DNA of 64,000 nt from Klenkia taihuensis. GTDB lineage: Bacteria; Actinomycetota; Actinomycetes; Mycobacteriales; Geodermatophilaceae. The DNA is taken from positions 1 to 64,000 of the forward strand of contig NZ_FOMD01000007.1 of NCBI RefSeq assembly GCF_900112525.1, in the 5' to 3' direction. The notes beneath the pieces were generated by a model. The model was not told the origin of the DNA and did no database searches. It saw nothing but the letters and a program-made list of their open reading frames with translations. A program made the translations under genes and the position numbers. Position 1 is the first letter of the stretch; each line of letters opens with the position of its first letter. Positions 60,581 through 64,000 of the stretch are shown here, piece after piece.

Positions 60581-61425
60581 CCCAGCTGCTCCTGCACGCG
60601 CCGGTCTACCACGCCGGGCACCGCCGGCTGCTCGCCGCGCACCCCGAGGTCAGCCAGGTGCTGCTGCTCGGCGACGGGTTCGCCGAGCGGTTCCCCGCGA
60701 TGCGCAAGGAGATCCGCGGGCTGCCCGCCGACGTCGTGGCCCGGGTGCTGGCCGCCGAGCACGAGGTCGAGGTCCGTGTCGTGCAGCCGGCCGACCTGCC
60801 CGCCGCGCTGGAGGACGTCGTCCTGGCCGCCGACGAATCGGTCACCCGGGAGCTGGCCGCCGACCACCCCGGCGTCACCTGGCTCTTCGCGCGCACGTTC
60901 CTGCGCTGGGACCGGCAGTGGGCGCTGGAGGAGCGCCCGGCCGGCGCCACCGCGGGGACGACGACCGACCCGGTGCACGTGGCGCTCATGCAGCAGGCCG
61001 TCGCCGCCGGCGACCGGTCCTCGGACTGGTGGCGGCAGGTCGGCGCGCTGGCCGCCCGCGACGGGCAGGTGCTCGGCGTCGGCCACAACCGGCACCAGCC
61101 GACCGAGCACGCGCCCTACGTCGACGGCGACCCCCGCAACGAGTTCTCCCGCGGCCTGCGCGCGGACCTGTCGACGGCCATCCACGCCGAGGCCTCGCTG
61201 GTCGGCCGGGCCGCGGCCGGGGAGTTCGACACCGCGGGCGCCGACCTCTACGTGTCGGCGTTCCCCTGCCCGGCCTGCGCCTACCTGGTCGCCGAGGCCC
61301 GGTTCGCCCGCTGCTTCTTCCGCGGCTCGTACTCGCTGCTGGACGCCGAGCGCATCCTGGCCGCCGCGGGCACCGAGCTGGTCTGGGTGGACCTCGGCGC
61401 CGGTGGGGTCAGCGCGCCGAGCTGA
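60577..61425 (+). CDS. dCMP-deaminase-like protein with N-terminal nucleotidyltransferase-like domain
   Basis: This 282-residue protein has two parts. The C-terminal half (about 150-275) is a zinc-dependent deaminase of dCMP-deaminase type: GDPRNEFSRG, His203 and Glu205 in HAEASLV and Cys231/Cys234 in PCPAC. The N-terminal half (1-110) resembles the preceding protein: LLLHAPVYHAGHRRLLAAH aligns with its HxGH helix, followed by VLLLGDGFAERF. The (T/S)GxFD part of the motif is missing. ATG overlaps the stop of the nucleotidyltransferase (ATGA). The 3' end overlaps the convergent HIT gene by 17 nt. Confidence 0.8.
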   Translation: MTQLLLHAPVYHAGHRRLLAAHPEVSQVLLLGDGFAERFPAMRKEIRGLPADVVARVLAAEHEVEVRVVQPADLPAALEDVVLAADESVTRELAADHPGVTWLFARTFLRWDRQWALEERPAGATAGTTTDPVHVALMQQAVAAGDRSSDWWRQVGALAARDGQVLGVGHNRHQPTEHAPYVDGDPRNEFSRGLRADLSTAIHAEASLVGRAAAGEFDTAGADLYVSAFPCPACAYLVAEARFARCFFRGSYSLLDAERILAAAGTELVWVDLGAGGVSAPS

Positions 61426-61840
61426 ACCGCATCCGCAGCGGCTGTTGCCCGTCGGGCACCAGCACGTGCAGGTGCACGTGGGCGATGGTGCCGCCGGTGC
61501 CCTCGCACGGGCCGTTGCGCATGCCCAGCCCGTAGGGGCCGCGCTCCTCGCCGCGGACGGCGCGCAGCACGGTCCAGAGGTCGGCGCGGGCGGCGTCGTC
61601 GAGGTCCAGGACGTCGGTGACGTGCGCGCGCGGCACGAGCAGCAGGTGCTGCGCCGCGCCGCGGTAGGGGAAGTCGTTGTGCAGCGCCCGCCAGTGCGCG
61701 GTCTCGGTGACCAGGTCACCGCCGCCGACCTCGGTGCCGGCGTCGGCGCAGAACAGGCAGACGCCACGTGCCTCCAGGTCGGCCATCCGGGCGACCTGCT
61801 CGGGGGTCCGGGCGTTGGCCGGGCAGTAGAGGTCAGCCAC
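61409..61840 (-). CDS. HIT family nucleotide hydrolase/transferase
   Basis: This 143-residue histidine-triad protein has the motif HVHLHVLVP, a Cys pair (CLFCADAG) that may bind zinc, and LLLVPRAHV. It cleaves a nucleotide-phosphate or AMP-amine bond. It lies in the minus-strand dhfr-thyA cluster; its GTG overlaps the dhfr stop by 8 bases. It is the last gene of that operon and overlaps the deaminase gene at the 3' end. Confidence 0.92.
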   Translation of the reverse strand: MADLYCPANARTPEQVARMADLEARGVCLFCADAGTEVGGGDLVTETAHWRALHNDFPYRGAAQHLLLVPRAHVTDVLDLDDAARADLWTVLRAVRGEERGPYGLGMRNGPCEGTGGTIAHVHLHVLVPDGQQPLRMRFSSAR

Positions 61841-62372
61841 GGGTGAGCGTCTCGAACGTCACCTCGGTGCCCGACCCGGTGGTCAGGTCCCGGCTGTCGA
61901 CGACGGTGAACCCGTCCAGCCACCCCTCGGGCATCCGGGTGTCGCCGCCGGGGGTCAGGTGCACCCGGGTCAGGTGCACGGTGCCCACCTGCGGCAGCGC
62001 CTGCCGGTAGAGCTGGGCGCCGCCCATGACGACGACGTCCGGGTGCGGTGCGTCCACGGCCAGCCGCCCGGCCAGCTCCAGCGCGGTGTCCAGGTCGGGG
62101 ACGACGGTGGCCGCGTCCGGCGTCCACACCTGCGGCCCGCCCGGCGGGGTGCTGCCGCTGACGACCACGGTGTGCCGGCCGGGCAGCGGCCGGCCCAGGC
62201 GGGACGTCACCGACTCGTGGGTGAGCCGGCCGGCGACGACGACGTGGCCGGTGGTGAGCTCGCGGAAGCGGCGCAGGTCCTCGCTGATATGCCAGGGCAG
62301 GCCGTTGCGGTCGCCGATGACGCCGTCGTCGGCGACCGCGACGACCAGGGACAGCGTCACGGGGCCGGTCAC
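61833..62372 (-). CDS. folA: Dihydrofolate reductase
   Basis: This 179-residue enzyme has VVAVADDGVIGDRNGLPWHISEDLR, the DHFR signature, and VVVSGSTPPGG. It restores tetrahydrofolate after thymidylate synthase uses it. The GTG start overlaps the thyA stop by 4 bases (GTGA), so the two are co-translated. Confidence 0.93.
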   Translation of the reverse strand: MTGPVTLSLVVAVADDGVIGDRNGLPWHISEDLRRFRELTTGHVVVAGRLTHESVTSRLGRPLPGRHTVVVSGSTPPGGPQVWTPDAATVVPDLDTALELAGRLAVDAPHPDVVVMGGAQLYRQALPQVGTVHLTRVHLTPGGDTRMPEGWLDGFTVVDSRDLTTGSGTEVTFETLTRG

Positions 62373-63277
62373 GACGCGACCGGGATGCCGCGGATGGCCG
62401 GGTGCGGCTCGTAGTCCGACAGCTGGAAGTGGGTCGCCCGGAAGTCGTGGATGTCGGTGACCGCCCGGCCCTCCTCGGTGAGGGTCAGCGTCGGCAGCCG
62501 GCGCGGCTCGCGGGTGATCATCTCCTGCACGGCGTCGAGCTGGTCGACGTAGACGTGGGCGTCGCTGATCGTGTGGTGGAAGGTGCCCGGCCGCGTGCCG
62601 GTGAGCTGGGCGAGCATGAGCAGCAGCGCGGCGTACTGCGCCATGTTCGACGGCACCCCGACCGGGACGTCGCCCGAGCGCTGGAACATGTGCAGGTGCA
62701 GCGCCCCGTTGAGCACGCGCACGTGCACCCAGCCGTGGCAGGGCGCGATCGTCGTCCCGGGGGTCTTGCCCTCCCCGCGCACCTGGTACTGCGGGATCCA
62801 GGGCGAGACGAAGTGGGTGCGCAGCTCGGGCAGCTCGGTGATCTGCTCGACGAGGTGGGTGAACTGGTCCATCGGCTCGCGGCCGGGCGGGGCGGGGAAG
62901 TCGTGGAAGGCGCCGCCGTAGGAGCCCGGGCCCAGCGAGCCGTCGGGCAGGCCGCGCTTGCGGGTCTTCTCCGGCGTCGCCCAGGCGTCCCACCAGTCGC
63001 AGCCGAACGCCGCGAACTCCTCGACCGTGGTGGCGCCGTTGATGAAGGCGCACAGCTCGCCGACCGCCTTGGGCCAGAAGCCCTTGACGGAGCGCTCGGT
63101 GATCAGCGGGAAGCCGTTGCGCAGCGGGTAGCGGGTGGTCTGCTGCATGAGGGTCAGCGCCTCGACGCCCTGCCGGGTCGGGGTCCGCTCCCCCTCGGTG
63201 ACGATGGCCCGCAGCACCGCGGCGTACTGGCCGTCGGGGGTGCGCTCGGCGAACGGCAGGTACAGGTCGTCGGTCAC
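62369..63277 (-). CDS. thyA: Thymidylate synthase, ThyA type
   Basis: This 302-residue enzyme is a bit longer than E. coli ThyA (264). The catalytic Cys180 is in IAPCHGWVHV; Asp203 and Asn211 are in RSGDVPVGVPSNMAQ, and His241 and Tyr243 in HTISDAHVYV. Keeping Asn211 indicates dUMP rather than dCMP as substrate. It makes dTMP from dUMP and methylene-tetrahydrofolate. It starts at GTG 63277; GAACCT lies 6 nt upstream. It heads the thyA-folA-HIT operon. Confidence 0.94.
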   Translation of the reverse strand: MTDDLYLPFAERTPDGQYAAVLRAIVTEGERTPTRQGVEALTLMQQTTRYPLRNGFPLITERSVKGFWPKAVGELCAFINGATTVEEFAAFGCDWWDAWATPEKTRKRGLPDGSLGPGSYGGAFHDFPAPPGREPMDQFTHLVEQITELPELRTHFVSPWIPQYQVRGEGKTPGTTIAPCHGWVHVRVLNGALHLHMFQRSGDVPVGVPSNMAQYAALLLMLAQLTGTRPGTFHHTISDAHVYVDQLDAVQEMITREPRRLPTLTLTEEGRAVTDIHDFRATHFQLSDYEPHPAIRGIPVAS

Positions 63278-63289
63278 CGGGACAGGTTC

Positions 63290-64000
63290 TCAGCCCAGCT
63301 GGACGACGAGGACGGCGGTGTCGTCCAGCCGGCCGGTCACCAGCTCCACCGCGGCGGCCAGCACGTCGGCCGGCGGCGCCCCGACCGGCAACGCCTGCAC
63401 CTGGGCGACCAGCCGGGCGATGCCGAGGTCGAGGTCGCGGGCCCGGTCGCCCGGGTGCTCGGGCTGCTCGACCAGGCCGTCGGTGTACAGCAGCAGCTGC
63501 GACCCGGCGGGCAGCTCGCGCTCCTCGGTGCGGCGGCGGGCGTCGGGGGCGGCGCCCAGCAGCAGGTCGTGCGCACCGCCCAGGGGTTCGACGTCCCCGC
63601 CGGGCAGCCGGACCAGCACCGGCGGGTGGCCGGCGTTGGTGTGCCGCACGGTCCACGGGTCGCCGTCCGCGGCCGGGCGGCGGGCCTGCACGACGGCGGC
63701 GGTGGCCAGGCCGGGGACGTGCAGCACGTCCATCAGCCGGTCCACGGCGGTGAGGACGGCGGCCGGGTCCGGCGGAGGCTCGTCCCAGCTGCGGGAGCGG
63801 ATGAGGTCGCGCAGGGTGCCCATGGTGGCTGCCGCGTCGATGTCGTGGCCGGCGACGTCGGCGACCACCGCCCCGACCCGGCCACCGGGCAGGTCCATCA
63901 GGTCGTAGAGGTCGCCGCCGACTGCCGCACCCAGGACCGCGCTGCGGTAGGCCGCGGCGGCGGTGACGCCGGGCAGGTCGGGCAGGCCGGGCAGCAGCGC
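63290..64000 (-). CDS. PP2C-type (SpoIIE/RsbU) phosphatase, partial
   Basis: The frame is open to the right-hand end of the window, so the N-terminus is missing. The visible 236 residues are a PP2C/SpoIIE phosphatase domain: VGGDLYDLMDLPGGRV, VVADVAGHDIDAAA, NAGHPPVLV, LLLYTDGLVE and RLDDTAVLVV, which hold the metal-binding Asp residues. It probably dephosphorylates an anti-sigma-factor antagonist (STAS) protein. Sensor domains, if any, lie off the window. Confidence 0.92.
   Translation of the reverse strand, partial: ALLPGLPDLPGVTAAAAYRSAVLGAAVGGDLYDLMDLPGGRVGAVVADVAGHDIDAAATMGTLRDLIRSRSWDEPPPDPAAVLTAVDRLMDVLHVPGLATAAVVQARRPAADGDPWTVRHTNAGHPPVLVRLPGGDVEPLGGAHDLLLGAAPDARRRTEERELPAGSQLLLYTDGLVEQPEHPGDRARDLDLGIARLVAQVQALPVGAPPADVLAAAVELVTGRLDDTAVLVVQLG

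Noticed and set aside
62369-63277. Reading the ThyA-type gene as a phage dCMP hydroxymethylase
   Set aside because: The residue that distinguishes the two (Asn211 in GVPSNMAQ) is Asn, as in dUMP-specific thymidylate synthase; the hydroxymethylase has Asp. The neighbouring DHFR also fits ThyA.

Overview
The window is high-GC, gene-dense DNA from an actinobacterium. GTG starts are common and 4-base stop/start overlaps (ATGA or GTGA) are frequent. The gene families fit mycothiol- and mycofactocin-using actinobacteria: a DsbA-like protein of the mycothiol-dependent nitroreductase (Rv2466c) type, two mycofactocin-coupled short-chain dehydrogenases, a DUF222/HNH '13E12' gene and two DUF1206 proteins. 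A Geodermatophilaceae-like genome (Blastococcus, Geodermatophilus, Modestobacter) is my best guess from general knowledge; the sequence alone does not prove it. I see no rRNA, tRNA, CRISPR array, prophage or transposase. It reads as chromosomal DNA with a large metabolic accessory content.

Layout. Bases 1-7187: the 3' end of cytochrome oxidase subunit I, two SDRs, an EthD-like protein, a DUF6308-like protein, a glutathionyl-hydroquinone-reductase homologue and two paralogous lipoproteins. Bases 7188-13330: an amine-use locus with an IclR regulator, two divergent APC permeases, a copper amine oxidase and a His/Met/Cys-rich membrane protein. Bases 13374-17361: a 33-residue zinc-finger protein, a Cys-tailed membrane protein, the DUF1206 pair and the HNH gene with a LexA-like box. 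Bases 17413-23152: an MFS exporter, a TetR regulator diverging from two mycofactocin-type SDRs, and an ABC-F ATPase. Bases 23173-30168: a complete branched-chain-amino-acid-type ABC importer with an acyl-CoA ligase inside the operon.

Bases 30292-44230: an esterase, a STAS protein, a MetE-like enzyme, an ALDH/GMC alcohol-oxidation operon, a LysR/SDR divergent pair, two MFS transporters, a DEAD-box helicase and a DoxX-like protein. Bases 44320-51169: an NDH-2, a BKACE/SRPBCC/monooxygenase/cupin cluster, a DUF2975/XRE pair and two SDR genes. Bases 51176-58674: the DsbA-like protein, a frameshifted lipoprotein, a GGDEF-EAL protein, a second NDH-2-like protein, an aldo/keto reductase and a GNAT. 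Bases 58766-64000: a saccharopine-dehydrogenase-like protein divergent from a nucleotidyltransferase/deaminase pair, which converges on HIT, DHFR and ThyA, followed by a PP2C phosphatase.

The most interesting signals are: (1) the nucleotidyltransferase plus a nucleotidyltransferase-like/dCMP-deaminase fusion placed against dhfr-thyA; (2) a repeated element of about 73 bp with terminal inverted repeats at 33663 and 58677; (3) some 17 genes without a Shine-Dalgarno whose start codon lies 6-7 nt after an nAnnnT hexamer, which points to widespread leaderless transcripts; (4) a 33-residue protein that matches the RanBP2 zinc-finger spacing exactly; and (5) several well-placed palindromic operators.
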